Positions 33,108 through 45,091 of a DNA stretch of 64,000 nucleotides are shown piece after piece. Below the pieces are notes generated by a model. The model saw only the letters and a program-made list of their open reading frames with translations, was not told the DNA's origin and searched no databases. This DNA is from Coriaria nepalensis (lineage: Eukaryota > Streptophyta > Magnoliopsida > Cucurbitales > Coriariaceae), in contig CP114497.1 of NCBI GenBank assembly GCA_027186245.1, positions 9,183,501 through 9,247,500 of the forward strand, written 5' to 3'. A program made the position numbers and the translations under genes. Every line of letters starts with the position of its first letter. Position 1 is the stretch's first letter.

Positions 33108-34855
33108 TCTATGCATAATTCGAGGGTTTAACTTTATTTACATCAATTATTAATAAAGCAGTCCGAAGCCTAATAATATATTATGTTTCAAGTATATCAT
33201 GTCATGCAATTTTAATTATGTCAAATTATAAGATTTCATTTATCATATTACATAAATATACATAAGTAATTTTTCCTTTGACAATGGTAGAGTTTTTTGA
33301 TGGAGCTGAACGGTTCGTTGAAGCACACATTGAGAAATGAGAGAGGGGAACTAAGCAACGGTTACTTGGCTAGAGAAGATGGAATGCTTCAAAATAAGCT
33401 AGATCTCCCGACTGAACATCATTGCATGGTTTCATTGAGTGGCATTCTTCGGCTAGACCAACTTCAAGTGGGTTCTATTTGAATTTGAAATCTGGTCACC
33501 ATACATAGGTGTGTTATATGTTATGAACAAACATAGTGTTACAACCCGAAACCGACTGTAATCGGCGTGAGCCGTTAGAGAATAATATACTCCAAGGACA
33601 AGTAAGCTTTACGATTAACCACCTTTAAATAATTCAAATTCGCATAAAAACGTACTTAATCAATAACATAATAACGTACTAGAGGAAAGTCTTGGATCAA
33701 ATCCAAGTTTAAGAAAGAATATCATCTTGAAATTCATTTATAACCAAACTCACATTAATGTTAAACCTAAACAAGAGTTTTGATGTAATCATGCAACAAC
33801 ATGCATACCAATAGTAAGAAAACAAATGCATACGTAAAAGTTACAACTCATACACCACATGACCCGGCTCAAGCTGAGTAGAAGGAAAAAGAAAAACAAC
33901 CCAAAACAAACCAGCCCACCCAAAGGACAAGCACCAAAGCTCTACATAACCCAGACCCAACAAACAAAACTCAAACAGAAAAAAGATAAAAAAAGATAAG
34001 AAGACAACAAAACACAAGAAAAAACAAACCCGACTACGATCAAACTAAACAACCCCAATGCAATACGCCGAACTCAACAACAACCAGATGAACCATATAA
34101 CCAAGCAAAACAACCAGCAACCCAGGAAAACCTTCCGAGAGAAATATCCAAGCAGACAACCAAAAATAAAAATCACCGAAAACCAAATCCAACTGACAAA
34201 CACAGACCAAAGCAGAAGACAACCAGACAAAGCCAGCTCAAACTCAACCAATACCATCATCATCTATTATACCAAAACATCGCCTTCTGACAAAACGTTC
34301 ATTATCTCTCTATCTTTGCCTAAATATCAAATATAATTCCAATTTAAAATTATTTTAAAAAATAAAAAATAAATAATAATCATGTCAACCCGTCTCGCTA
34401 CAACTGCTCCTGAAAGTGGTGTGTGGTCCCACTCCAGCTTCGACTGGACCCCCTTAATTTTATTAATTAATGATGGATATTTAAATCATATTCCAGCACG
34501 TGCGTAATTCCTCTCCATCTCTCTCTTCCGTTTTTTATTATCACGTGATCAAATTCAATCCCTCACTCTCTCTCTCTCTCTCTGCACAGTTCATACTACT
34601 ACTACTACTTCTTCTTTACCTTCTTTGTCTGCTCCTTCTGCAACTGATTGTCCTTCATCCTCTCTCTCTCTCTCTCTCTCTAATTTTTCTCTGTAAAAAT
34701 GAATTTATTCAAAGTATTAACCGTCTTATTCACGATTACAACTCCAGATTTGTAAATCTTAACCGTACAGCCAATAACTATTCCGGCCGATCAAGACCGT
34801 TCGCCTTTCTTCGATCCGAATACCATATTAAAACACAGCTCCGGCTCTAATGAGA
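33108..34855. other. Gene-free stretch, probable LTR-element remnant and A/C-skewed DNA
   Basis: At 33538 the sequence TGTTACAACCCGAAACCG resembles the start of some plant Ty3/gypsy LTRs. From about 33840 to 34260 the plus strand is strongly A/C-rich with very few G. No reverse transcriptase or gag frame was seen. From 34500 to 34690 there are CT-rich and (CT)n stretches that look like a gene leader feeding into the ILL6-like pseudogene. Confidence 0.4.
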
Positions 34856-36155
34856 ACAAAAATCTCAGCCTTGGACTCGTAGCGTCATCGGCGGTTCAGT
34901 CGTCTGTCCGAGCTGCGAGGTCTGGACAGAGGCTTGCTCTGAAGCCGTCCTGAGCTAAGTGAAACGGCCAGACACGATTGACTGGATTAAGCGAGTGAGA
35001 AGGAAAATCCATGCGAATTCAGAACTTGCTTTCGAAGAATTCGAAACGAGTCAACTCGTTCGTGACGAGTTGGACCTGATGGATATTAGTTAAAAGTTTC
35101 CGATGGCCGTCACCGGCGTTAGAGCCTGGATTGGGACCGGCCGTCCTCCTTTTGTCACCCTCAGAGCTGATGTGGATACTCTTCCGATTCAGGTCTTCCC
35201 TTTTCCTATTTTTCCATTTCATTTCTATTTTTTTTACTTTTTTAAATAGATGTTCAAGTTAAACACGTTTTGAATTTGAATTATATTTTTGAAATTACAA
35301 TGAGCTACACTTTTTCTTTTTTTTTTTCTTCTTCTTTTCTTTGAATTTAAAGCCAAATATAGTTTCATAAATCCAAAATTAGCTATTTATTGCGTGCATA
35401 TTAGGTTTATTACTTTTATTTATGTGGAGCGATGGAAATTAAAAAAAAATAAAAAATACATAAAAAAAATATGTTGAGAGGTTTTTTTTTAATACTTTGC
35501 TTTAAATAGATGGAAATTTCTATTAAGAAATATGTATAAAATAAAGTTTAGTGTGTTATTGATTTTGGAACCAAATCTAAGTAAAGTCTGACACAAATAG
35601 TACTTTTTATGAAAGTTTATTGATATGAAATATTTTATTTAAAAATATCATAAATTGAAAGATAAAATCTTTCTCGAACTTATTCATTTAAAGAAAAGAA
35701 TATATTTTATAACGCGTAATTTTTGGATAATTAAATACTTTTCGTTTTGATTTATAAAACAACAATGGTTATTAAGTGTCCAACATTACACATGTAAAAT
35801 AAGGTATAGATCTTGATTTACTCTTTAACTAACCTCATAACATCAATCTATGCTAAAAGTGTCAAAAGTTTGTTCCTTTGTATGTTCCTTGCTAGAAACA
35901 CAAATGTTTCTCTCTTCTATGATGATGTTTTCATCTTATTATGAATTTCATTTCTTTTCATTCATCTTAAAAACATATAAACTTGATGTTTGAACTGAAA
36001 AAGACATAGTTTTTTTCTTTGGATAACAGGAAGCTATGGAATGAGAGCGCAATAGCAAAGTTGCAGGCAAAATGCGTGCTTGTGGGCACGATGCACATGT
36101 CGCCATGCTCATTGGAGCGACTAAGTTATTGAAAACTCGGGAACATCTTCTAAAG
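34856..36155 (+). pseudogene. ILL6: ILR1-like (ILL6-type) IAA-amino-acid hydrolase, truncated
   Basis: Functional relatives are M20 amidohydrolases that release auxin or jasmonate from amino-acid conjugates in the endomembrane system. Two exons remain: about 34940-35192 (EACSEAVLS, then [47 protein letters not shown]) and 36030-36155 ([20 protein letters not shown]). In-frame stops occur at 34956-34958, 35091-35093 (where the family has Tyr) and 36042-36044 (TGA where the family has Trp). The upstream secretory region runs in another frame. Everything downstream of HLLK, including the FQPAEE block and the rest of the catalytic domain, is missing as far as I can read. Splice sites flanking the roughly 0.84-kb intron are intact. 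I infer a dead gene. Confidence 0.88.
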
Positions 36156-37420
36156 GTTATAGCTCATTTCTTCAATCTATCTTTCCCCTCCAAGAAATGC
36201 AATATAACTAATTTGATATCTGTGTTCAGCCTTCGATTAATTTGCCCCCCTTTCTCTTTATTCTAATCTATGCTAAATGGGCAAGTTGCATACTTAGCTT
36301 CTCGGATTAAATCAAAGTATATCCTTCTCCATTCAAATGGGTGACATATTTCATGGCCTAGGTTCAATTCAAGTTAGTGTTGGGACGCTTGTGTGTTCTT
36401 GTGTCGTGTCTTTTGTTCTTTCTTTCTATAATACATCCGATCTAACAAATAAAAGGCAAACTTCATATGCTTTCGGTTTTAGAACGTTGAGTACCTGTAA
36501 TTTAATCTATAGCTTTATGGCCTTAAATTGCATTGTCTTAGACTCATATGCTTTTCAGCTGCCCTTCCCTCTCCTTGCCGGCCCCGCTAGATCCAGTGCA
36601 CTCTGCCGCCTGTCCCCTCACAAGTCCACTTGTTCACCAACCATCCACTGCGGCACGAGATCCAACGCGCCTCTGCTCTCTGCCCTCCGCCTCTGATCTC
36701 CGCCTCCCCTGCTCTCCGGTCATGGCTTCATCCGGTTTGATAGTAAATCCGAATCTTGGTATGTTTATGGTTGAACTTGGATTTGATGGAAGCCTTTTGG
36801 GTTGTCTATGAACACAAAGTGACCACCCTGCATTTGTATAAGAAATAATAAATATCTTAATAATGCAAGATATAGAAGAAATAGGTATCTTAATATATAT
36901 ACACATAAACAAAAAAATATCCGGATTAGATATCCTATTGCCCGATCCGATCCTATATGGATAAGATCGGATTGGATCCGCCCCAATGTTCTAAGTAGAC
37001 TTAAAAGAAAAATGAAATAGAAATAAGTTGAATCCAAGATTTACCGTTCCCAAAGCAGAAATCGCACCCCTTTTAGCGTTTTAGGCACAACAAGCTGGTC
37101 TGGGTTGATGCATTCAATTAATGAAGTTTCGCTTTTTATCAGAAAAAAAAAAACCGGGAGTTACGGTTTTTAGAGCAGTAAGTTAACTCAAACATCACTT
37201 TTTCTGATCTCTCTTTTTGGCCAAGACAAATCACTCAACCAATTTCATTACCGCACTCTAAGTTTCGGTAAACTAATGCTTTTATTTTTCTCTTTTTTCT
37301 CTCTTTTTGTAAGAAAATATGTAAAAATATTTGGAGAACAAAAAAAGCTCACCAGATTCATGAACCTAAGGAACAAAACACAGTAGTGCATGCCTCTTAC
37401 TCTCTCTCTCTCCTGGGCTA
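36156..37420. other. Spacer with a GC-rich inserted segment
   Basis: Where the rest of the hydrolase should be, the sequence changes character. A C-rich block at about 36555-36720 and a run of GATCC/ATCCGATC motifs at about 36920-36985 look like inserted foreign or repetitive DNA, but I could not assign an element. Short frames here have no recognisable family. Confidence 0.4.
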
Positions 37421-37421
37421 A

Positions 37422-37428
37422 TATAAAA
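37422..37428 (+). promoter_or_regulatory. TATA box of the response-regulator gene
   Basis: TATAAAA about 210 bp upstream of the main ATG. A start site about 30 bp downstream would give a leader of roughly 180 nt containing both uORFs and the G-run. Confidence 0.6.
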
Positions 37429-37473
37429 AGAGAGCACTTGCTGCAGGCGGATAAAAAGGAGAGACAAGAAAAC

Positions 37474-37500
37474 ATGATCATCAGCCTAGGAACTGTCTGA
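37474..37500 (+). promoter_or_regulatory. uORF 1 in response-regulator leader
   Basis: An 8-codon upstream frame encoding MIISLGTV and ending TGA, close to the predicted cap site. Confidence 0.55.
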
Positions 37501-37517
37501 AATTCTCTCTGGAATCT

Positions 37518-37540
37518 GGGGAGGGGAGGGGGGGGGGGGG
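37518..37540 (+). promoter_or_regulatory. G-run with G-quadruplex potential in 5' leader
   Basis: Two G4 runs and a G13 run, separated by single A bases, lie on the transcribed sense strand about 95 nt upstream of the main ATG. The arrangement meets the usual requirement of four G-tracts. Confidence 0.6.
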
Positions 37541-37576
37541 TTCTTTGATCGAATTTGATCCATCTGTTATTTCTTC

Positions 37577-37606
37577 ATGACCTTTCTTCTTCTTCTTCTT
37601 CTTTAA
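37577..37606 (+). promoter_or_regulatory. uORF 2 in response-regulator leader
   Basis: A 9-codon upstream frame, MTF followed by six Leu, built on a (CTT)n run. It stops 28 nt before the main ATG. Confidence 0.55.
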
Positions 37607-37634
37607 CCTCTTCCGAGAGAAACCTAAAAGATTA

Positions 37635-39607
37635 ATGGAGTTGAAAACTCAAGTAATTGCAGAACAAGAAGAAATGAAGCAGCAGCAGCCGCAGCATTTC
37701 CATGTGTTAGCAGTCGATGATAGCATGATAGACAGAAAGCTCTTAGAGAGAATCCTCAGAATTTCCTCTTACAAAGGTATTCCCATATATATATATATAT
37801 ATATATAAATAATTAGATGTTAAAAGAAAAGTTATTTATAATTTCTTAACATTTTTTGATGAATAAATTAACAATTCTACCAGCTTGTATAAATAATTTT
37901 TCATTATCATAAACTAAAATAAGAAAAATTCATTGATTTCTTGTGCTGATAATTGCCATAAGGATTGAAGTAATACTACTTATATATATATAATTCATAT
38001 GTTTATAATATAGTTTACTATGAATTATATATATATAGTTAATTTTAATAAAACAATCAAATAGTTAAACTGTTTTGCACGTTGAATTAGCAGTGACTTG
38101 TGTGGAATCTGGGTATAAAGCTCTGAAATTCTTGGGTCTACTTGATGATCACCAAAACGACGTTACTTCCTCTTCTTCCTCTCCTTCTCCTTCTTCATCT
38201 TGTTCTTTATATTCACCTCCTATGCTACCACAAAAAGAGGTAATACTTTTTTTTTTTTTTTAATCATTTTATCTTCGATCCACTTTCTCACATCATATTA
38301 ATTACAACTCGCATTCTTACATCTTCATTAATACGTACTCATTATAACTCAATCAATCCACTTAATTGGAGAGTGTCAGATTAGTGTGTGAAATTTTTTG
38401 GATGGATTTAGTGCACCTAAAAATTATGAACTAGTTCGATTATGGCTGATTTGTATTATAGATTTTTCGACATGTTTTTAAGACGGAATGGGTTCATTCA
38501 AGATATTGTTCTAGTCAAATATAATGAGTTGCGTGTTGATGCTATTCATATAGGCATGTATGTATACACAAAGTTAGCTTAAACTAGTATTATCTTGTCT
38601 TAAAGGATAATCGAACCAAACTTGATATCATATAGATTTTCCTTCTGGGCCCCATTTAGATTTGTTTTTTTGGTTTTTTCTCATTTGGTGATTAGGTCAG
38701 TGAATCTGAACCGATCATATAAATTCTTAAGAAATTACTAAATTTAATAACTTTAGTATTATTAGCTTTTGTAATAAAAGTATAATTATTTCATGTTCTT
38801 TAATTACACTTTTTTTTTTCCCTACTTTTTTGACATTCTTCAAATCCAATTAAACAATCTATGTTTGATTTACTTTTTGGACTCACATAATCACTTTACT
38901 ACAAAGAAAGTAATGATTTTTAAATATATCTTGAAATCCTTTTTTTTTTTTCTTTTTTTTTTTTATTTGCAGGAATTAAAGGTTAATTTAATCATGACGG
39001 ACTACTGTATGCCCGGGATGAGCGGCTATGATTTACTCAAGCGACTTAAGGTCAAGAATCAAAAACACAATCGTGATAATAACTGTTGACTATATATATA
39101 ATTAAGAAATTGATTTCAACTTTTAATAACAAAAATTATTATAATTTAATGCTTTTTATTTGTGCAGGGATCTTCATGGAAAGATGTACCAGTTGTTGTC
39201 ATGTCTTCAGAAAACATACCCGAAATTATAAACATGTAATGAAATTTTAGAATCGAAGTTATGTTTATATATGAATTAAGTCTAAATACAAAGATTATGA
39301 AATTTATAATTTAGTTTTTAGTATGAATGATGGTGACAGGTGTTTGGAAGGAGGGGCAGAGGAGTTCCTTCTGAAGCCGGTTCAGTTATCGGATGTGAAA
39401 AAGCTTAAGCCATACCTTCTTCGACACCAATATTCTTGTAAAGGAATCGAAGAGGAAGAAAATCAGGAGGAATTAACGGCTGAGATTAATGCCGATACTA
39501 GTAGTAGTAGTAGTAGTAGTAGTAGTCGTAGTGCTACTGTTATCATGGAAATTGAGAGACAATTGAGCATTATCAAATCATTCTTACTCATGTCTCTAGG
39601 GAAATAA
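37635..39607 (+). CDS. Type-A two-component response regulator (ARR-like)
   Basis: Cytokinin primary-response regulator that receives phosphate from histidine phosphotransfer proteins and dampens signalling. Five exons: 37635-37776, 38094-38239, 38973-39050, 39168-39235 and 39340-39607, total 702 nt, 233 residues. The receiver domain is complete: acidic pair D28-D29 in [19 protein letters not shown], phospho-acceptor D106 in [20 protein letters not shown], conserved Ser region VVVMSSEN, and K157 in [17 protein letters not shown] Ser-rich insertion ([14 protein letters not shown]) lies between the second helix and third strand. There is no DNA-binding MYB/GARP domain, which defines type A. The C-terminus is Glu- and Ser-rich, with a (AGT)n run. 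The leader holds two uORFs and a G-run. Exon 2 has a TAGCAG tandem acceptor, giving KVT or KAVT. Confidence 0.92.
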
Positions 39608-41008
39608 ATTAAATGACGGATGGTCTAGTTAATGTAGCGTGTAATCCTTCTTTATGATATTTCTTTCTTCTTAAGTAGTGATCTGATCTGCCTAAAATCA
39701 TTCAACTAAAATTATTTGATGATAAACTTGATTTAGGTCAACATTTAGGTTTTTTTCCTTTGTTTTTTCTGAAGTTTTGGTTTTTGCCCTCTCCTTTTGT
39801 ATTCCTTAACCTTGTTCATGTTAATAAATTTTTGTGTGCTGTTTTTCCTACGGATGGTAATACCGAAAATGGAAAAAATAGTAGCTTTTGCTAAATAAAT
39901 AAATAAATAAATAAAATAAAAATAAAAAAGATAGAAAGAAGAGTAGTGCTACTGTTAGTGAGAATAATAATATCATTAAAAATAATAACAGTGATAATAA
40001 TGTTAGCAAAAGGAAAGCGGTTTCTGCTGAGGCTACAAAGAGAGTATCAAAGATGAAAGGGATGGGTGTCTAAAAAGCAACTTGAGTGTTAACTTTTTTT
40101 ACTTTTGGTATTTTCTCTTCTGATATACTTTTTTTCTTTAATAAATATTAAATATAGGTTATACCAATTGCAAAGTAGATTCCCTTAACTAAAAGGTTAT
40201 GGCGAAAATCTGGGACAAGATAAGATAATAAAGTGAGAGACCGACTCAACGAATTGTGTTTCATAAAGAGAAGTAGAATTTTTTTGCATACTGAAGAATA
40301 TCGAACCACCTACCTTTTGCCCTGGACTTGAAAGTTACATAACGTCCAGAAAGCAGAGCTCTTCTCTGGCAGGTAAGCTACTCACAGGGGAGTGAAGCTC
40401 AAATAGACACGGGCTGAGCCTGAATATTGATGGATCATAAGCAGCTCTGCTCGCACCAAATTCAGCCTAATATAAGGTTTCAACAACATTGTAAAGATTT
40501 CACAAACATTTATTAAGGGGTGGAGAGAGAGAGAGAGAGCGCTTGGCACTGAAGAAAACGGAACTTGCTTTCTAAGTAACAAAACCGTTTACACTATAAA
40601 TGTGCCCAAAACCCTCTCATTTTATTCAAGGACTACATTTTCTACTAAAGTAGAGAGATTAACTACGAGCGGCGGGAGTAAAAGGAAAGAGAGACAGACT
40701 ACATGCAACCTTATCCTTTTTTTTTTTTTCTTTTTTGGGAGTCAACATTCCAAGTACGGTTAGCCTGGCAAACATGCCCAAACCTGTAAAATCTGCCGGA
40801 GCATATATCCTACAATTGGACGTCATACCGAAGCATATATCCTACATGAAAGTAGCCAACAAGTGAAAATATTAACCTCAAGGAGACAGTAATAGTAGTG
40901 ATAAAAATAGCTATTACTTGTTTCTGTTTATCATCTCACCACTAAAAAGGATTGATTTCTAATCGAAAATGATGATAAAATTACAGGGAACAAGAATATG
41001 TACCATTT
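39608..41008. other. Convergent spacer with a response-regulator-like tail
   Basis: An open frame at 39942-40073 encodes SSATVSENNN...NVSKRKAVSAEATKRVSKM and stops. It shares the 15-mer GTAGTGCTACTGTTA with the end of the response regulator (39528-39542). An AAATAAAT run lies at 39885-39930. The remainder is probably the 3' UTR of the PDI gene converging from the right; nothing else was recognised. Confidence 0.45.
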
Positions 41009-44000
41009 CTAGAGCTCATCCTTCCCCACAAAGTCTGTCTGCTCATCCTTTGAGCTTGAATCATACTGGTCGGGTCTATCCCTGTTTGTATAAATGAAAT
41101 CTACGAAGTCTTCCTTGGTTCTACCCCCATCGTACTGGGATATCTTTCCACTGGATGATCTGAAGTATATGGTTGGGTAACCCTTAACATCAAAGACTTC
41201 AGTCGGGTAGTCATTGGCAGTAGCATCCTAGAATGAAACAGAGATGACTAGCATAAAAAACCGGACTATTATAATAATTTAAAGTTTCCACGTAATATGA
41301 TAATCAAATTGTTATATTAAGAGTTCAAAAATCCAGAATATAAACGTGATACATATAGAGGAGATCAATGATCTCACTGCATGAACCGTATAGTTTAATT
41401 CACGGTAATTCAAAACCTAGAGATTCATCTTTGACCAGTTGGGTAAGCATTTTAAGATTTGGGAAGACCATAATAGATTAATAAAAAGCTCAGACATAGA
41501 AAAGAGGTCTCACAATCTTAGCAATGACGACATCGTGATCCTTTTCCAATGAGATAGCAACCTCATCCAAGACTGGAGCCAGCTGTTTGCAGTGTCCACA
41601 CCAGGGAGCATAAAACTCCAGAAGAACTGCAAGTTGAAACGAGCCAATGATTAGGAATTTATGAGTCAATAATTAAATTGTTTCAGATTTTCAATACACC
41701 AAACATAGCCTGAGCTTTCTATTTGACTCAAGAACGATCATGTTTGCTACTTTCCTTGTTTGTTGCTAAAAAGTGAAAAAAAGAAAACAAAAAAACAAAA
41801 AAACAAAAACAAATCAATAGTTCCTTTAAAATCATTGTGACGCTTGTTTTATTTTATACAGGAAATAGACGACAGATAAGTGCATATCATGCAAGCCCCT
41901 AATTTGGGAGAAGAGTCCACAAATTAAGTCAGAGGATATTCTTTAAGAAGTGTCAACTTATCATTAAAGGTATAGAACTTATTGATATTTCCAAGTTCCC
42001 GTCAGTAATTTACACATAATGTGAAGACTAAAAGGACATATATATCTTTTTTGTCATCAATTTGATAACTCAGAAAGGCAGTTTTGAAAGAAGGGTGAAA
42101 GAAGGTAGAAGATGCAGATATTGGACCTTCAGAAGGGGAAATAAATTATTAAAAAAAAGAACAGATATATATAACCACAGAACTAACCACCACCTGAAAA
42201 GCAGCATAAAGACAATATATAACAAGCATTGGCACATTCATGCAGACAAAAAAAGAAAAAAAAACCAAACCATTTTTTCCAGAGTTGAAAACTATGTCAT
42301 GGAGGCTGTCAGCAACAACCACTTTTACAGGGTCATCGTTTTTCTCAGGGATAGTTTCCGACTTTTTGTATGGTAGCACATTGCCTTCCTGCAAGGTTGT
42401 AATTCAATTAGAAACCTCTCATATCTAAGAAAAAATCATAAGTAGAAAATATATGCTCATGCATATTTATTCAACCCTATCTCAATGCCAAAGGAAAAAA
42501 TTAAAGAAGCCACATATGAATTCCCCATAGATATTAAAAAATTAGTCATTATTTACAGATTGAGATCAAAGAAGAGAAGAATCACCTTGTATTCCTTCAC
42601 CCAAGGAGCAATCTGATCAAGCTCCACGTTAGGTTTCAAATATTTTTGCCCATCGCTGGTTTGTATAATAATTAGAGGCACTTGCTCATCTTTAAGTCCA
42701 AAATACTGCCCAAAGAAAACAAATAGAGCACTAAACTCGGTAAAGATACAACTGAAATAAAAAAAAGGAAAATAGACTAATGGATGAAAAGATACAAACC
42801 TGGAAGGCGCCTTGACTAGCCTCAATATCTCCAACTAGAAAGCTGATGCCCTCTCCTTGGAATTTCTCAGCAACTTCACGATATTTGGATTTCAAAACAT
42901 CGGCAACCTCAGTACTAAAGTTCAAAAACAGCATGGCCTACAAACCCAAGAATCAAATTTTTGTCAGATAAAGAGCCTCATGAGATCCGGGAAAGGAAAA
43001 TAGATTTTACAGCAGATATAAAGAATCATATAGCACTGACAAATCTAATCAATGCATGCTCAGTCTTTCAAGTATGAGAGTTTCTGGATGCTGGTGAGGA
43101 ATAAACCCTTTATTAAAGATGATAATGCCCATAGTTTTCATCCTCCCCTACTGAACAGGAGGGGCAACTTAAACCATACATGGAACCATTACAGAAAAAT
43201 ATGAAAATAACAATGCATGCCTCAAAATAACCAGAAATGGGATGAGGAAAAGATCTGGACAAAATCAATTAGACAAGGAAAGTAGTTCATGACCGCCTTC
43301 TTACTTTTGCATTGGCATTATTGAAGAACTTGATCACGTATGGGTGATTGCTTGGGTCATTGTTGAAGACAGTTACTATTGGCAGACTAGATTGTTCAAT
43401 GAACTTCTCCAAAGCTTCCAAATTAAAATCCTGTAAGTTCATAACTTCAGTAAGATACTGCACTTGGATCACCATATATACAAATATATATTATAAAATA
43501 AAAAAGAACTTTCTACAAACTTATATAGCTACAGGTGAACAACCTTACCTTGAAATCAACAAAAAGTTCGTCAAATGGCTTGAATAGCCTGATTAAGGGA
43601 CCAGTCACTGATGATTCCCCGCGAGGAAGTAGTTTCGCATTCAAAGTATGAGCAAAGTCATACTCAGAACGCAACTTCTCAGTTAGCGAGATATAGCTCT
43701 CATATTCCTCCCCAGAAAAGTTAGTGAACACACCAACCTGCAATAACAAGCTAAATGTTTAACTGATAAACACCGCATGAAAGTACAAGATGATAAAAAA
43801 GAGCAAATAATTGAGTACTTACGATAACTATCTTCGTGTCGTCAATAAGATTTGTAGCATCTTCTACAGATTTTATTTCAGCAGATGAAGGCCCACTTTG
43901 TTTTTTCAAATACTCTACAATACCTTCTGCCTCACGAGGACCCTTGTATTCCTGAACAGTCTTGCCCCCATTTCTTAAAATCTTGATGGTGGGGAAGCCC

Positions 44001-45091
44001 TTGATATCAAAATCATTTGCAATCCCTTTGTTATCTTCCTCATTGGCATCAACTTTTGCTAGAACTACAGGTGGGTCATGACTACTCAAGATAGAGGCAG
44101 CTTTTTCATACTATAAAACAGATAGAAGAGTCTTATATTAGGAGAATATATATATTCATTGCATATCTAAGAGAGATGAGAACAGAAAATATCAGCACCT
44201 CTGGAGCTAGTTTTTTGCAGTGTCCACACCTAAAATGCAAAAGGTATCAGAAACAATATTCGAAGTTTTTTGTTTTCCAGTTAAATTAGTAACAGCTAAT
44301 TTAACGTTTCTTAGAGGTCTTAAAAGTAGAAAAAACAAAATAAAGATTAATAAAACGCGATTGTCATTTGTCGAGATGGAAATCTAAGAAAAATCCACAG
44401 ATGACCTCTTTTATTCCTAGTTTCCTACTTTCATATCGTTATACAATTGATCCATAATGTTTTCGGTCTTGCATGTGTATAGAACGCAAAATTAAGGACA
44501 CATTAAAAATTTAACATCGCTAGCATTCCAGAGCTAAAAAGTTTTGACATGCAGACCATTATTTAAGAATTTAAGAAAAACATCAGTGCGAGGTCATAAA
44601 CTTTTAAATTCTCGGTTTGATTTCCCCAATCCAGAAAATTAAGAGCTAGGACATTGAATTCACAACAAAATGCCGTAAATCCGAACAGCGGAAGCAAATC
44701 CAACAGTTAAACAATTCATTTAAAGAAAGGAAAACGAATCTGGCTATCGAAGAAAACAAAAACATTACAAAATCCAAAAAAATGAATGTATCACGAAACA
44801 AACTGGAATTAAAAAATCTAAATCCACAATAACCAAGCGAAACTAAGAAAATTACAGGGATCCGTTGAAGCATACTGAAACAAAAGTAAAATAAAAGAGA
44901 GAATCGAGATCATACCACGGCGCATAGAACTCAACGACGATGAAATTGTGCTTGCTTACGGTGTCGGAGAAGTTGGAATGGTCCAAGGTGAGCACGTACT
45001 CCTTCGACTCAGCCTCCTCCGCATAGATCTCAGAGAAAGACGAAGCAAAAAGAGCTAAAACAAACACAAAGATCGAAAACATAGACGCCAT
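41009..45091 (-). CDS. PDIL1: Protein disulfide isomerase, ER (PDIL1 type)
   Basis: Oxidoreductase and chaperone of the ER lumen that forms and rearranges disulfide bonds. A signal peptide ([20 protein letters not shown]) is followed by domain a with active site W59-CGHC-K (residues 60-63; the codon for W59 spans the exon 1/2 junction), then b and b' domains ([22 protein letters not shown]-like [58 protein letters not shown]), and a second catalytic domain [19 protein letters not shown]. It ends in the KDEL ER-retention signal just before the stop (41009-41011). About ten exons are read, all with GT-AG sites. Possible N-glycosylation sites include NFS in domain a. A G-box lies about 115 bp upstream of the ATG. 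Length is about 500 residues, normal for the family, with no lesions seen. Confidence 0.94.

Noticed and set aside
33297..33482. 61-codon open frame near the tRNA gene
   Set aside because: It has no recognisable family, promoter or conserved motif, and lies in AT-rich spacer.
40382..40582. 66-codon minus-strand frame between the response regulator and PDI
   Set aside because: No conserved motif. It falls in probable PDI 3' flank with a GA run and looks incidental.
44199..44230. Apparent loss of the first CGHC in PDI, because exon 1 reads on into YDLDS
   Set aside because: A 32-nt exon at 44230-44199 supplies [10 protein letters not shown] in frame after the TG|GTATGA donor, so the active site is intact.
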